Shown: positions 22,418 to 31,011, counted from the stretch's first letter. The stretch: 41,874 bases of DNA from Ruminococcus sp. (GCA_014799785.1 JAAVHI010000062.1:1-41874), one strand, 5' to 3'. The notes: generated from the sequence alone by a model not told the origin. Numbers and translations: made by a program.

Positions 22418-23167
22418 ATGCTTACGGAGGAAAGACATTCCATTATTCTTGATACGGTAAATAAGAACAAAAATGTTGAGCTTGGCGAGCTGTGTGAACT
22501 GCTGAACACGTCGGAATCAACGGTGCGCAGAGACCTTAGTCTGCTGGACAAAAAAGGTCTTCTGGTAAAGGTCAGAGGCGGCGCAATTGCTGTCACCGAC
22601 GAAAGCTTTACCGCTGCCGAGCCGAACGTCGAGGAAAAGGTGGGATTGTTCGCCGCCGAAAAGGAAGCCATTGCAAGGTATGCGGCTTCTCTTATCGAGG
22701 ACGGGGACTTCGTTTATATCGACGCGGGAACTACCACCGAAAAGATGATAGAATACATTCCGTCAAAATCGGTCACATTTGTGACAAATGCTTTCATAAA
22801 CGCTAAAAAACTTGCACAAAGAGGCTTCAAGGTCATAATCCTTGCGGGAGAGGTCAAGGCTTCCACGGAGGCTATCGTCGGCTCGGAGGCCGTAGCGTCC
22901 CTTATGTGCTACAATTTCACAAAATGCTTTATGGGCGTGAACGGAATTTCGGTCAAGGGAGGAATTTCCACTCCCGACAAAAGCGAAGCCGCTGTGAAAA
23001 GAACCGCCGTCTCACGGAGCAAAGAGGTTTTCATTCTCGGCGATCACTCAAAATTCGGAAAAATATTTTCCGTTAAATTTTCCGAGCTTAATTGGGGAAA
23101 AATAATTACCGATAAAGTTCCCGATAAAAAATATCTTTCGGAAGCGTCGGTCAAGGAGGTTTTATAA
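22418..23167 (+). CDS. fruR: DeoR-family transcriptional regulator of the fru operon
   Basis: A 249-residue DeoR-type repressor. The N-terminal winged helix (about residues 5-57) shows RHSIILDTV, the recognition helix TSESTVRRDLSLLDKKG and the wing LVKVRGGAI. The C-terminal sugar-phosphate sensing domain has DAGTTTEKMIEYI, TNAFINAKKL and SRSKEVFILGDHSKFG. Its position as the first gene before fruK and fruA makes it the local repressor, probably released by fructose 1-phosphate. The start ATG 22418 follows GTGAGG. The stop overlaps the fruK ATG (TAATG). Autoregulation through the decamer array is likely. Confidence 0.9.
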   Translation: MLTEERHSIILDTVNKNKNVELGELCELLNTSESTVRRDLSLLDKKGLLVKVRGGAIAVTDESFTAAEPNVEEKVGLFAAEKEAIARYAASLIEDGDFVYIDAGTTTEKMIEYIPSKSVTFVTNAFINAKKLAQRGFKVIILAGEVKASTEAIVGSEAVASLMCYNFTKCFMGVNGISVKGGISTPDKSEAAVKRTAVSRSKEVFILGDHSKFGKIFSVKFSELNWGKIITDKVPDKKYLSEASVKEVL

Positions 23168-24066
23168 TGGTATACACAGTAACTTTCAATCCTGCCGTAG
23201 ACTATGTTGTTCACACCGACGAGATAGCGGTGGGCGGCGTTAACCGCTCAAAGAGCGAAACCATCTATTTCGGCGGAAAGGGTATCAACGTTTCGATGGT
23301 CCTCAGCGAGCTTGGGGTAAAGTCCAAAGCGCTGGGATTTGTGGCGGGCTTTACGGGCGACGCTATCGAAAAGGGCGTTGCCGAAAAGGGCGTTGAAACG
23401 GATTTCGTTCACCTTGAAAACGGCTTCTCAAGAATTAACGTGAAAATAAAATCGGGAAAGGAAACCGAGCTTAACGGTCAGGGTCCCACAATTGACGACA
23501 AGGCTCTGAACGCGCTTTTTGAAAAGCTCGATAAGCTTTCGGACGGCGACACGATCGTACTTGCGGGAAGTATCCCCTCCAGTATGCCTGCGGATATTTA
23601 CGAGAAAATCCTTGAACGTCTGCAAAATAAAAACGTCAAAGCTGTTGTGGACGCAACAAAAGACCTGCTCCTAAACGTGCTGAAATACAAGCCGTTCCTG
23701 ATAAAGCCCAACAATCACGAGCTTGGAGAGATGTTCGGGGTAACGCTGAAAACCAATGAGCAAATTGCGGAATACGCACAAAAGCTGAAGGACATGGGCG
23801 CGCGGAACGTACTTGTCTCCATGGCGGGAGACGGCGCGCTGCTCCTTGACGAAAACGGCAAGACCCATGTATGCGGCGTGTGCAAGGGTACGGTTAAAAA
23901 TTCCGTTGGCGCGGGAGACTCGATGGTGGCGGGATTTGTTGCAGGCTCGGAAAACGGCGATTACGAATACGCCTTAAAGCTTGGCACTGCCGCGGGAGGC
24001 GCAACGGCTTTCTCGGACGGACTTGCCGAAAAAGCTTTGATAGACGAACTTCTTAAACAGCTCTAA
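23167..24066 (+). CDS. fruK: 1-phosphofructokinase
   Basis: A 299-residue PfkB-family kinase that converts fructose 1-phosphate from FruA into fructose 1,6-bisphosphate. Motifs: YTVTFNPAVDYVV at the start, GGKGINVSMVL (residues 38-48) and VGAGDSMVAGF with catalytic Asp251. Tagatose-6-phosphate kinase is closely related, but the placement between fruR and the fructose PTS gene supports 1-phosphofructokinase. Translation is probably coupled to fruR through a one-base overlap (TAATG). It is 30 bases before fruA. Confidence 0.93.
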   Translation: MVYTVTFNPAVDYVVHTDEIAVGGVNRSKSETIYFGGKGINVSMVLSELGVKSKALGFVAGFTGDAIEKGVAEKGVETDFVHLENGFSRINVKIKSGKETELNGQGPTIDDKALNALFEKLDKLSDGDTIVLAGSIPSSMPADIYEKILERLQNKNVKAVVDATKDLLLNVLKYKPFLIKPNNHELGEMFGVTLKTNEQIAEYAQKLKDMGARNVLVSMAGDGALLLDENGKTHVCGVCKGTVKNSVGAGDSMVAGFVAGSENGDYEYALKLGTAAGGATAFSDGLAEKALIDELLKQL

Positions 24067-24096
24067 TTGCAATAAAATTTGATAGGAGGTATTTTT

Positions 24097-26016
24097 ATGC
24101 GAATAGTTGATTTACTTAAAAAGGAAAGTATCCAATTGAATGCCGCTCCGAAAAGCAAAGCCGAAGCAATTGATATGCTTGTGGACTTGCAGGTCAAGGG
24201 CGGAAACATTTCCGACAGAGAGGAATACAAAAAGGGTATCGTCGCCCGTGAGGAGCACGGCTCAACGGCGGTAGGCGAGGGAATTGCAATTCCTCACGCA
24301 AAGAACAAGGGCGTTAAGGCTCCCTCACTTGCGGCAATGACCGTCCCCGCCGGCGTTGACTATGAGGCTCTGGACGACGAACCGTCCAATATCTTATTTA
24401 TGATAGCCGCTCCGGAGGGCGGCAGCGACGTTCACCTTGACGTGCTTGCGCGTCTTATGACGGTTCTGATGGACGAGAATTTCCGCGCAAAGCTTCTTGC
24501 CGCAAAGGATAAGGACGATTTCCTGAAAATTATCGACGATATGGAATCTGAAAAATATCCTGACGAGCCGCAGGAGAAAGCAGCAAGCGGAGATGACGGC
24601 AAGATCAAGGTGCTTGCGGTAACAGCCTGTCCCACGGGTATAGCCCACACCTACATGGCTGCGGAGGCTCTTGAAAAGGCGGGCAAGAAGCTGGGTATTT
24701 CGATCAAGGTTGAGACCAACGGTTCGGGCGGCGCGAAAAATATACTTACAAAAGCCGAAATTGACGCCTGCGACGGAATTATAGTTGCCGCGGACAAAAA
24801 CGTTGAAATGGCACGCTTCGACGGCAAAAAGGTGATAATCACAAAGGTCTCGGACGGTATAAAAATTCCCGAAGAGCTTATAAACCGCATTGAAGCGGGA
24901 GACGCTCCCGTTTATCACCACACGGGCGCAAAGGCGGCAGAGTCCTCCGACGACGGCGAAAGCTTCGGCAGAAAGATCTACAAGCACCTTATGAACGGCG
25001 TTTCAAATATGCTTCCGTTCACGGTTGCGGGCGGTATTTTCATTGCGCTGGCGTTCCTTATCGACAGTATCGCAGGCGCGCCGCAGGACAGCGATTTCGG
25101 TACACACACGGCTGCTGCGGCGTTCTTCAAGACAATAGGCGGATTTGCGTTCAACTTTATGGTACCCGTACTTGCGGGTTATATCGGCAAGAGTATTGCA
25201 GACCGTCCGGGCTTTTTGGTAGGACTTGTGGGCGGCTACCTTGCCACAACAGGCTCGACCTTTGCAAGCGTTGCGGGAGACGTTCCCTCGGGATTCTTGG
25301 GAGCATTGCTTGCAGGCTTTGCAGGCGGTTTCCTGATGCTTGGCATCGAAAAGCTCTGCGACAATATGCCCAACGCTCTCAACGGTATCAAGCCCGTACT
25401 GATTTATCCTCTTGCGGGACTTGGAGTTATAGCAATTATAATGTGCGCGGTAAACCCCTTTATGGGTATGATAAACACAGGTCTTTCAAACTTCCTGAAC
25501 AGCATGGGAAGCAGCAGTAAGATCGTTCTCGGCTGTATTCTCGGCGGAATGATGTCCATTGACATGGGAGGCCCGTTCAACAAGGCGGCGTATGTTTTCG
25601 GCACGGCGGCAATCGCTTCTGGCAGCTACGATATAATGGCGGCTGTTATGATAGGCGGTATGGTACCTCCCATTGCTATCGCGCTTTCAACAACATTTTT
25701 CAAAAACAGGTGGACAGAGGACGAGCGCAAGAACGGTGCGGTAAACTACATCATGGGTCTTAGCTTTATCACAGAGGGAGCAATTCCTTACGCGGCTTCC
25801 GACCCGCTCCGTGTAATTCCCTCATGTCTCGTAGGCGCGGCTGTTTCCGGCGGACTTTCAATGGCGTTCGGCTGTACTCTTATGGCGCCTCACGGCGGTA
25901 TATTCGTGTTCGCGGTTGTTGGCAACTGGGCGATGTATCTTGTTTCACTTGCAGTAGGTTCGGTTATCGGTATGCTTATGCTTGCGCTTCTTAAAAAGAA
26001 GAGAACCGACGCATAA
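24097..26016 (+). CDS. fruA: Fructose PTS transporter IIABC
   Basis: A 639-residue single-chain PTS permease that imports fructose as fructose 1-phosphate. Domain order is IIA (about 1-150, phospho-His67 in AIPHAKN), IIB (about 168-270, phospho-Cys178 in VTACPTGIAHTYMAAEAL) and IIC (about 290-635, about nine to ten hydrophobic segments with TEGAIPYAASDP, residues 550-562). The start is ATG 24097, just after TAGGAGG, and gives the family N-terminus MRIVDLL; an ATG 18 bases upstream lies ahead of the ribosome binding site. It needs the HPr and enzyme I encoded next. A family A repeat follows the stop. Confidence 0.95.
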   Translation: MRIVDLLKKESIQLNAAPKSKAEAIDMLVDLQVKGGNISDREEYKKGIVAREEHGSTAVGEGIAIPHAKNKGVKAPSLAAMTVPAGVDYEALDDEPSNILFMIAAPEGGSDVHLDVLARLMTVLMDENFRAKLLAAKDKDDFLKIIDDMESEKYPDEPQEKAASGDDGKIKVLAVTACPTGIAHTYMAAEALEKAGKKLGISIKVETNGSGGAKNILTKAEIDACDGIIVAADKNVEMARFDGKKVIITKVSDGIKIPEELINRIEAGDAPVYHHTGAKAAESSDDGESFGRKIYKHLMNGVSNMLPFTVAGGIFIALAFLIDSIAGAPQDSDFGTHTAAAAFFKTIGGFAFNFMVPVLAGYIGKSIADRPGFLVGLVGGYLATTGSTFASVAGDVPSGFLGALLAGFAGGFLMLGIEKLCDNMPNALNGIKPVLIYPLAGLGVIAIIMCAVNPFMGMINTGLSNFLNSMGSSSKIVLGCILGGMMSIDMGGPFNKAAYVFGTAAIASGSYDIMAAVMIGGMVPPIAIALSTTFFKNRWTEDERKNGAVNYIMGLSFITEGAIPYAASDPLRVIPSCLVGAAVSGGLSMAFGCTLMAPHGGIFVFAVVGNWAMYLVSLAVGSVIGMLMLALLKKKRTDA

Positions 26017-26030
26017 AAGCTTTATACAGC

Positions 26031-26245
26031 CGGTCAAGCTGAGCCCAGCTTGCGAAGTCCAGAGGCAGCGCCTTTGGTCGCGCTCCGCAGAGCGCGAAAC
26101 ATTCCTTACGAAGGCGCTCCGCAAAGGGGTGAATTGAAATAGTCCTGCGGACTATTTCAAGAGGGGAACGCCCTGCAAGAGAGGGCGTTCCCCTCCCGGT
26201 CAGAACAATTAGCCCTTGAAAACAGTCCGGTGGACTGTTTTCAAA
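26031..26245 (+). repeat. Family A multi-hairpin repeat, copy 2
   Basis: The hairpins in order are CAAGCT/AGCTTG, AGGC/GCCT, CGCGCTC-CGCA-GAGCGCG, TTGAAATAGTCC/GGACTATTTCAA, GAGGGGAACGCCCT/AGGGCGTTCCCCTC and TTGAAAACAGTCC/GGACTGTTTTCAA. Several stems differ from copy 1 on both arms. It lies between fruA and ptsH in an operon-like run. Confidence 0.8.
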
Positions 26246-26317
26246 AGAATAGCGTATTCGCAGAAGCTGTATTAAATAAAGGTAAGTATTAAAAATTTAT
26301 TATAAGGAGAGATAATT

Positions 26318-26584
26318 ATGGTAACAAAAACAGTAAAGGTAGTAAACGAGCAGGGTATGCATATGCGTCCCGCAGGAGAGCTTGCAAAGGCAGTTAAGGC
26401 GCACCCCGACTGCGAGGTAACTCTCAACGCAAACGGCAAGACCGTCAAGGCTAAAGCTCCCATGCAGATAATGTCGGCGTGCATAAAGTGCGGCAACGAG
26501 GTAGAGATCGTATGCAACGGCGCAGACGAACAGGCTGTACTTGACGAGATCGCGGCAATGTTTGAAAGTGGATTTGGTGAATGA
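26318..26584 (+). CDS. ptsH: Phosphocarrier protein HPr
   Basis: An 88-residue PTS phosphocarrier that passes phosphate from enzyme I to FruA and other EII proteins. His15 is present in GMHMRPA. The segment that holds the HPr kinase target Ser46 in Bacillus (KSIMG) reads KAPMQ here, so the residue aligned with Ser46 is Ala47. Cysteines occur at 32, 55 and 58 (SACIKCG). Start ATG 26318 follows AAGGAGA. It is separated from fruA by a family A repeat and from ptsI by two family B copies. Confidence 0.93.
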   Translation: MVTKTVKVVNEQGMHMRPAGELAKAVKAHPDCEVTLNANGKTVKAKAPMQIMSACIKCGNEVEIVCNGADEQAVLDEIAAMFESGFGE

Positions 26585-26640
26585 GCCAAGTGCCGATGTT
26601 TTGCGTCAGCAAAACTCGGAAACGCCGCTTGCGGCGTTTT

Positions 26641-26714
26641 GCCCCCGCGGGCAATGTCACCCCCACAGTTGGATATCTGTAACCTTTAATTTGAAAAGCC
26701 CTCTCAAGGGGACG
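26641..26714 (-). repeat. Family B hairpin repeat, copy 3 (inverted)
   Basis: On the minus strand: CCCCTTGAGAGGGC, an ACAGATATCCAACTGT palindrome, GGGGGTGAC and GCCCGCGGGGGC. The last two blocks match copy 1 almost exactly. Confidence 0.7.
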
Positions 26715-26736
26715 GGTAAAATACGGCTATATCTAA

Positions 26737-26820
26737 CCCGCCCCTTGATAGGGGCTTTGTACAGTAACAATATGTTTCATCTTACTTTGGGGCAGAACAA
26801 GGGTGCAGGCTCAGCCTGCT
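26737..26820 (+). repeat. Family B hairpin repeat, copy 4
   Basis: CCGCCCCTTGATAGGGGC, a diverged centre, TTTGGGGCAG and GCAGGCTCAGCCTGC. The last hairpin has the same core (AGGCTCAGCCT) as copy 2, with the flanking pairs changed on both arms. Confidence 0.6.
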
Positions 26821-26844
26821 TACATATAAACGGAGGTGTGCAGT

Positions 26845-28488
26845 ATGGATAAATATACGGGTAAAGGCGTTTACGGAGCTGTTGCTATAGGAAAAATTTC
26901 CGTTTTCAAAAAGCAGGACGCGGAAGTCAAGCGCGTCCACGTTGAGGATACCGAAAGCGAAAAACGCCGCTATGAAGACGCGAAAAATGCTTCCATAGAA
27001 CAGCTTGGAGAGATATATGAAAAAGCATTGAAAGAGGTGGGCGAAGCCAACGCCGCCATTTTTGAAATACATCAGATGATGCTTGACGACGAGGACTACA
27101 ACGACTCCATAAACAATATAATCGAGACGCAGAACGTCAACGCCGAGTATGCCGTTGCGGTAACAGCGGACAATTTTGCGGAGATGTTTTCCAACATGGA
27201 CGACGCTTACATGAAAGCCCGCGCCGCCGACGTCCGCGACATTTCAAACAGAATTATAGGCAACCTGACGGGGGATATCTCAAAGGGAAATTCCTCGGAC
27301 GAAAAGGTAATAATCTGCGCTTCCGACCTTGCTCCCAGCGAGACCGTCGCTCTTGACAAGGACAAGGTTTTAGCGTTCGTAACGGCGCACGGTTCGTCAA
27401 ATTCCCACACGGCAATTCTTGCGAGAAATATGAACATTCCCGCAATAATCGGCGCGGGGGACGAATTTCTTTCCAAAATAAAAGACGGCGACGAAGCTAT
27501 CGTTGACGGCTTTACGGGAGAAATTTTTGTAAGTCCCGACAGCGAGACCCGCGAAAGACTTATGAAAAAGCAGTCCGAGGACGAGGATAAAAAACGTCTT
27601 TTGCAGGAGCTTAAGGGCAAGGAAAACGTCACCATCGACGGCAGGAAAATCAACATTTACGCCAACATCGGCAGCGTTGACAACATAGGCGCAGTATTGC
27701 TCAACGACGCGGGAGGTATCGGACTTTTCCGCAGTGAATTTTTGTATCTTGAAAGCTCCGACTATCCTACCGAGGAGCAGCAGTTTACTGCGTACAAAAA
27801 GGTGCTGGAAAGCATGGCGGGCAAGAAGGTCATTATCCGTACTCTCGACATCGGCGCGGATAAGCAGGTGGATTATTTCAACCTGAAGAAGGAGGAAAAT
27901 CCCGCTCTCGGCTATCGTGCTATAAGAATTTGTTTGACACGTCCCGAAATTTTCAAGACCCAGTTAAGAGCGCTGTACCGTGCTTCGGTTTACGGACATC
28001 TGGGAATAATGTTCCCCATGATCACAAGCGTTTCCGAGCTTGAAAAAATTCTTGCGATATGCAATGAGGTCAAGGCGGAGCTTAAGGCGCAGTCCGTTGA
28101 GTACTCCGAAAGCGTTGAGCTTGGCATTATGATCGAGACCCCTGCGGCGGCGATAATCAGCGACAAGCTTGCCCAAATGGTGGACTTTTTCAGCGTGGGT
28201 ACAAACGACCTTACACAGTACACTCTTGCCTGCGACAGGCAGAATCCCGACATCGAGCAGTTTGTGGACACTCACCACGAAGCAGTTCTGGAGCTTATCA
28301 GAATGAGCGCGGAAAACGCTCACAAGCACGGCGCATGGATAGGTATCTGCGGAGAGCTTGCGGCGGACACAACGCTGACGGAAACATTCCTGCGTATGGG
28401 AATTGACGAGCTTTCTGTGTCGCCAACGTTTGTTTTGAAAGTAAGAGACGCGGTGAGAAATACCGATTTATCAAAAAACGAACAATAA
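26845..28488 (+). CDS. ptsI: PTS enzyme I (phosphoenolpyruvate-protein phosphotransferase)
   Basis: A 547-residue enzyme that takes phosphate from PEP and gives it to HPr His15. The N-terminal domain has the phospho-His in SSNSHTAILAR (His188). The C-terminal PEP-binding barrel has GGIGLFRSEFLYL, RTLDIGADKQVDYF, FPMITSVSEL, GIMIETPAAA and GTNDLTQYTLACDRQNP. Length and order are normal. Start ATG 26845 follows GGAGGTG; an in-frame ATG 9 bases earlier overlaps the ribosome binding site. It is 65 bases upstream of fbp. Confidence 0.95.
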   Translation: MDKYTGKGVYGAVAIGKISVFKKQDAEVKRVHVEDTESEKRRYEDAKNASIEQLGEIYEKALKEVGEANAAIFEIHQMMLDDEDYNDSINNIIETQNVNAEYAVAVTADNFAEMFSNMDDAYMKARAADVRDISNRIIGNLTGDISKGNSSDEKVIICASDLAPSETVALDKDKVLAFVTAHGSSNSHTAILARNMNIPAIIGAGDEFLSKIKDGDEAIVDGFTGEIFVSPDSETRERLMKKQSEDEDKKRLLQELKGKENVTIDGRKINIYANIGSVDNIGAVLLNDAGGIGLFRSEFLYLESSDYPTEEQQFTAYKKVLESMAGKKVIIRTLDIGADKQVDYFNLKKEENPALGYRAIRICLTRPEIFKTQLRALYRASVYGHLGIMFPMITSVSELEKILAICNEVKAELKAQSVEYSESVELGIMIETPAAAIISDKLAQMVDFFSVGTNDLTQYTLACDRQNPDIEQFVDTHHEAVLELIRMSAENAHKHGAWIGICGELAADTTLTETFLRMGIDELSVSPTFVLKVRDAVRNTDLSKNEQ

Positions 28489-28496
28489 TTATCGGA

Positions 28497-28530
28497 GGGA
28501 CTGCCGCAATGCTGAGATTGCAGCAGTCCC
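28497..28530 (+). promoter_or_regulatory. Hairpin between ptsI and fbp
   Basis: GGGACTGCCGCAAT (28497-28510) and ATTGCAGCAGTCCC (28517-28530) pair over 14 positions with one mismatch. Only a short T-run (28537-28540) follows, so it may be a partial terminator or an RNA stability barrier that lowers fbp expression relative to ptsI. Confidence 0.55.
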
Positions 28531-28553
28531 CTGCTGTTTTAAGGAGAGATCAT

Positions 28554-30479
28554 ATGGTCAGCAAATATCTGAAGCTTATGGCAAAGGAATATCCAACCAT
28601 TGACAGCGTTGCGAGCGAAATGGTAAATCTGTCGGCGATAAGAAGTCTGCCAAAGGGTACGGAGTATTTTTTCAGCGATCTTCACGGCGAGTACGAAGCC
28701 TTTCTCCATATGCTGAAAAGCGCGTCGGGCATGATAATGAAAAAGATAGACATTGTTTTCGGCAAGACCGTTTCAAGCGCGGAAAGGGAAGCTCTTGCGA
28801 ACCTGATATACTATCCCGAAAAGGAGATAAAGGCTCTGCACGGAGAGGGGAAAATTTCCGACGAGTGGAGACGGCTAACCATTTACAGGCTTATTCTTGT
28901 CTGCGAGGCTGTTTCGGCAAAATATACCCGTTCGCGGGTAAGGAAGCGCGTGCCGAAAGACCTGGTGTATATAATCGACGAGCTTCTAAATGTTACTGAT
29001 GATGTGAACAAGGATTTTTACTATGACGAGATAATCAACACAATTATTGACACAGGCATTGCGGAAAATTTTATCGCGTCCCTGTGCAGGCTTATTCAGT
29101 CCCTTGCAATTGACAGGCTGCATATTATCGGCGACATTTTTGACAGGGGCCCGCGTGCGGATATAATAATGGACGAGCTGCTCTCAATGCACGACGTTGA
29201 TATCCAATGGGGTAACCATGATATTTCGTGGATAGGCGCGGCTTCAGGGTGTTACGCGCTTATCGCAAACGTGATAAGGATATCAATGCGCTATAACAAT
29301 TTCGACGTTCTGGAGGATGGATACGGACTTAATCTCCGCGCCCTTGCCGTATTTGCGGGAGAGGTATATAAGGACGACGACTGCGGGCAGTATTATCCGA
29401 ACACACTTGACGACAATATTTACGACCCTGTGGACACAAAGCTTGCGGCGAAAATGCACAAGGCGATAGCCGTCATTCAGCTCAAGCTTGAGGGGCAGCT
29501 TATTGAAAAGCATCCCGAATGGGAAATGAGCGGCAGAAACCTTTTCGGCAAGGCAGATTTCATCAATGGCACTGTTGAAATAAACGGAACGCTCTATGAG
29601 CTTACGGACAAAAATTTCCCCACGGTTGATCCGAAAAATGCTCTTGCACTTTCAAAGGGTGAAGATGAGCTTATGTCGGTGCTTGCAAATTCGTTTATGC
29701 ACAGCAAGCGTCTTAACGAGCATATAAACTTTTTGCTTTCAAAGGGGTCGATGTACAGCGTCTGCAACGGCAATCTGCTTTTTCACGGCTGTATTCCCAT
29801 TGACGAAAACGGGAAGTTCCAAAGCGTCAGCATAGACGGTGAAAGTTACAGCGGGAAAGCTTTGCTGGACAAGATCGACAAGACGGTGAACAAAGCGTAT
29901 TATTCGGACGCTGACTCCGCGGAAAAGGAGTATGCCTGCGATTTTATGTGGTATCTCTGGTGCGGGCCAAAATCACCTCTTTACGGCAAGGATAAAATGG
30001 CGTTTTTCGAGAGATATTTTATTGACAGCAGTGAGCTTCACGCCGAGCGTTACAACGCCTACTACAGCTTTTCGGAAAGCGCGGACGTATGCTGCGAAAT
30101 ACTGAAAATGTTCGGTATTGACGAAAACAAGGGACACATCATCAACGGGCATGTTCCCGTAAAGATCAAAAACGGAGAAAGTCCCGTAAAGGCAAACGGA
30201 AAGCTTTTTGTTATCGACGGCGGTATATCAAAGGCATATCAAAAAGCCACAGGGATCGCAGGCTATACCCTGATATACGATTCCCACAGCCTCAGCCTTG
30301 CGGAGCATAAGCCGTTTATATCGGGGGAAGGCGGGAATACACCGAGGATAATGCTTGTGGAAAAGCTTGAACGGCGAGCAAATATTTCGGATACCGATAA
30401 CGGCAGGGAGATACTCGAAAAAATAAACGATCTGAGAGAGCTGCTTGACGCCTATAAGTCCGGTGCTATCAAGAAATAA
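28554..30479 (+). CDS. fbp: Fructose-1,6-bisphosphatase class III
   Basis: The gluconeogenic enzyme that hydrolyses fructose 1,6-bisphosphate, of the Bacillus/Clostridium metallophosphatase type (FBPase_2). The 641-residue length matches the family. Metal-binding motifs: SDLHGEY (Asp42, His44), GDIFDRG (193-199) and GNHD (220-223). Later family blocks include WYLWCGPKSPLYGK and GHIINGHVPVK. I chose ATG 28554 (AAGGAGAG upstream), because the earlier in-frame ATG at 28509 lies inside the hairpin and gives 15 non-family residues. It opposes fruK and glycolysis but shares the operon with the PTS genes, so its level may follow PEP/sugar status. Confidence 0.93.
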   Translation: MVSKYLKLMAKEYPTIDSVASEMVNLSAIRSLPKGTEYFFSDLHGEYEAFLHMLKSASGMIMKKIDIVFGKTVSSAEREALANLIYYPEKEIKALHGEGKISDEWRRLTIYRLILVCEAVSAKYTRSRVRKRVPKDLVYIIDELLNVTDDVNKDFYYDEIINTIIDTGIAENFIASLCRLIQSLAIDRLHIIGDIFDRGPRADIIMDELLSMHDVDIQWGNHDISWIGAASGCYALIANVIRISMRYNNFDVLEDGYGLNLRALAVFAGEVYKDDDCGQYYPNTLDDNIYDPVDTKLAAKMHKAIAVIQLKLEGQLIEKHPEWEMSGRNLFGKADFINGTVEINGTLYELTDKNFPTVDPKNALALSKGEDELMSVLANSFMHSKRLNEHINFLLSKGSMYSVCNGNLLFHGCIPIDENGKFQSVSIDGESYSGKALLDKIDKTVNKAYYSDADSAEKEYACDFMWYLWCGPKSPLYGKDKMAFFERYFIDSSELHAERYNAYYSFSESADVCCEILKMFGIDENKGHIINGHVPVKIKNGESPVKANGKLFVIDGGISKAYQKATGIAGYTLIYDSHSLSLAEHKPFISGEGGNTPRIMLVEKLERRANISDTDNGREILEKINDLRELLDAYKSGAIKK

Positions 30480-30526
30480 TTAACGGTCAAACGCGGCCGC
30501 CACACCCCTGTGCAAACAAAATTTTC

Positions 30527-30562
30527 AAAACGGCGTACACAGTCTAATGCGTACGCCGTTTT
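30527..30562 (+). terminator. Terminator after fbp
   Basis: AAAACGGCGTAC and GTACGCCGTTTT form a 12-bp stem followed by TTTAGTTTTG. It closes the fru-pts-fbp run. Confidence 0.8.
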
Positions 30563-30612
30563 AGTTTTGATATTTTTAACAAAACATATGTAGCATATTT
30601 GTTTAAAATTAC

Positions 30613-30698
30613 ACGAACAAAATTTCGTTAAAGCTCTTGACAAAATCGAACCGATGTTCTATAATATAAATCAGAACAAACGTGCAGAACATTTGTGC
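30613..30698 (+). promoter_or_regulatory. Promoter with up to four LexA-like boxes
   Basis: TTGACA (30637-30642), a 17-base spacer and TATAAT (30660-30665). CGAAC-CGAT-GTTCT (30647-30660) lies between the two hexamers and matches the Gram-positive SOS box CGAAC-N4-GTTCG in all but the last base. CGAAC-AAAA-TTTCG lies upstream (30614-30627). GAAC-AAAC-GTGC (30674-30685) and GAAC-ATTT-GTGC (30687-30698) lie downstream as a 13-base direct repeat. Confidence 0.65.
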
Positions 30699-30737
30699 AC
30701 CCAAAAAAAGAGAACTGTACCGAAAGGAACGATTTAT

Positions 30738-31007
30738 ATGACAACATCAACCGCTAAAAAAACTGAACAGGAAATCAGACAATGCAGGATCACCGTCAGC
30801 TCAAATGGCAGGAGAAGCCGTTCCGCGCGCCATGACAAAAGTCTGCGGCTGCAAAAGCTTGCAGGCGGCGCAGTTATCGCTGTCTCGCTTGCAGCAGTAT
30901 TTCTCGGCGGAGAGCTTACCGCGGCGGCAGTAATGATACCGCCCGCTCTTGCAGCGGTCTTTTCAAAAGAAAAAATACTTGACTTCGGCATCTTCGGCAA
31001 AAATTAA
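30738..31007 (+). CDS. Small membrane protein, putatively SOS-regulated
   Basis: I do not recognise this 89-residue protein. The start is ATG 30738 behind GAAAGGA; the frame is open further upstream but that part contains the promoter. Residues 1-44 are polar and basic (RRSRSARHDKSLRLQK), then a hydrophobic stretch of about 35 residues (about 45-80) with a single Glu near the middle could be one or two membrane segments. The C-terminus is short (FSKEKILDFGIFGKN). Upstream are a strong promoter and LexA-like boxes, so it may be a damage-induced membrane peptide such as a cell-division inhibitor or a toxin. That role is inference from the promoter; it has no LysM domain like YneA. Confidence 0.65.
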   Translation: MTTSTAKKTEQEIRQCRITVSSNGRRSRSARHDKSLRLQKLAGGAVIAVSLAAVFLGGELTAAAVMIPPALAAVFSKEKILDFGIFGKN

Positions 31008-31011
31008 AAAA

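Larger units (their letters stand above)
26585..26844. other. ptsH-ptsI gap filled with hairpin repeats
   Basis: GTTTTGC-GTCA-GCAAAAC (26598-26615) and AAACGCCGC-TT-GCGGCGTTT (26621-26640) hairpins are followed by an inverted and a direct family B copy. The plus-strand transcript must pass all of these to reach ptsI. Confidence 0.6.
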
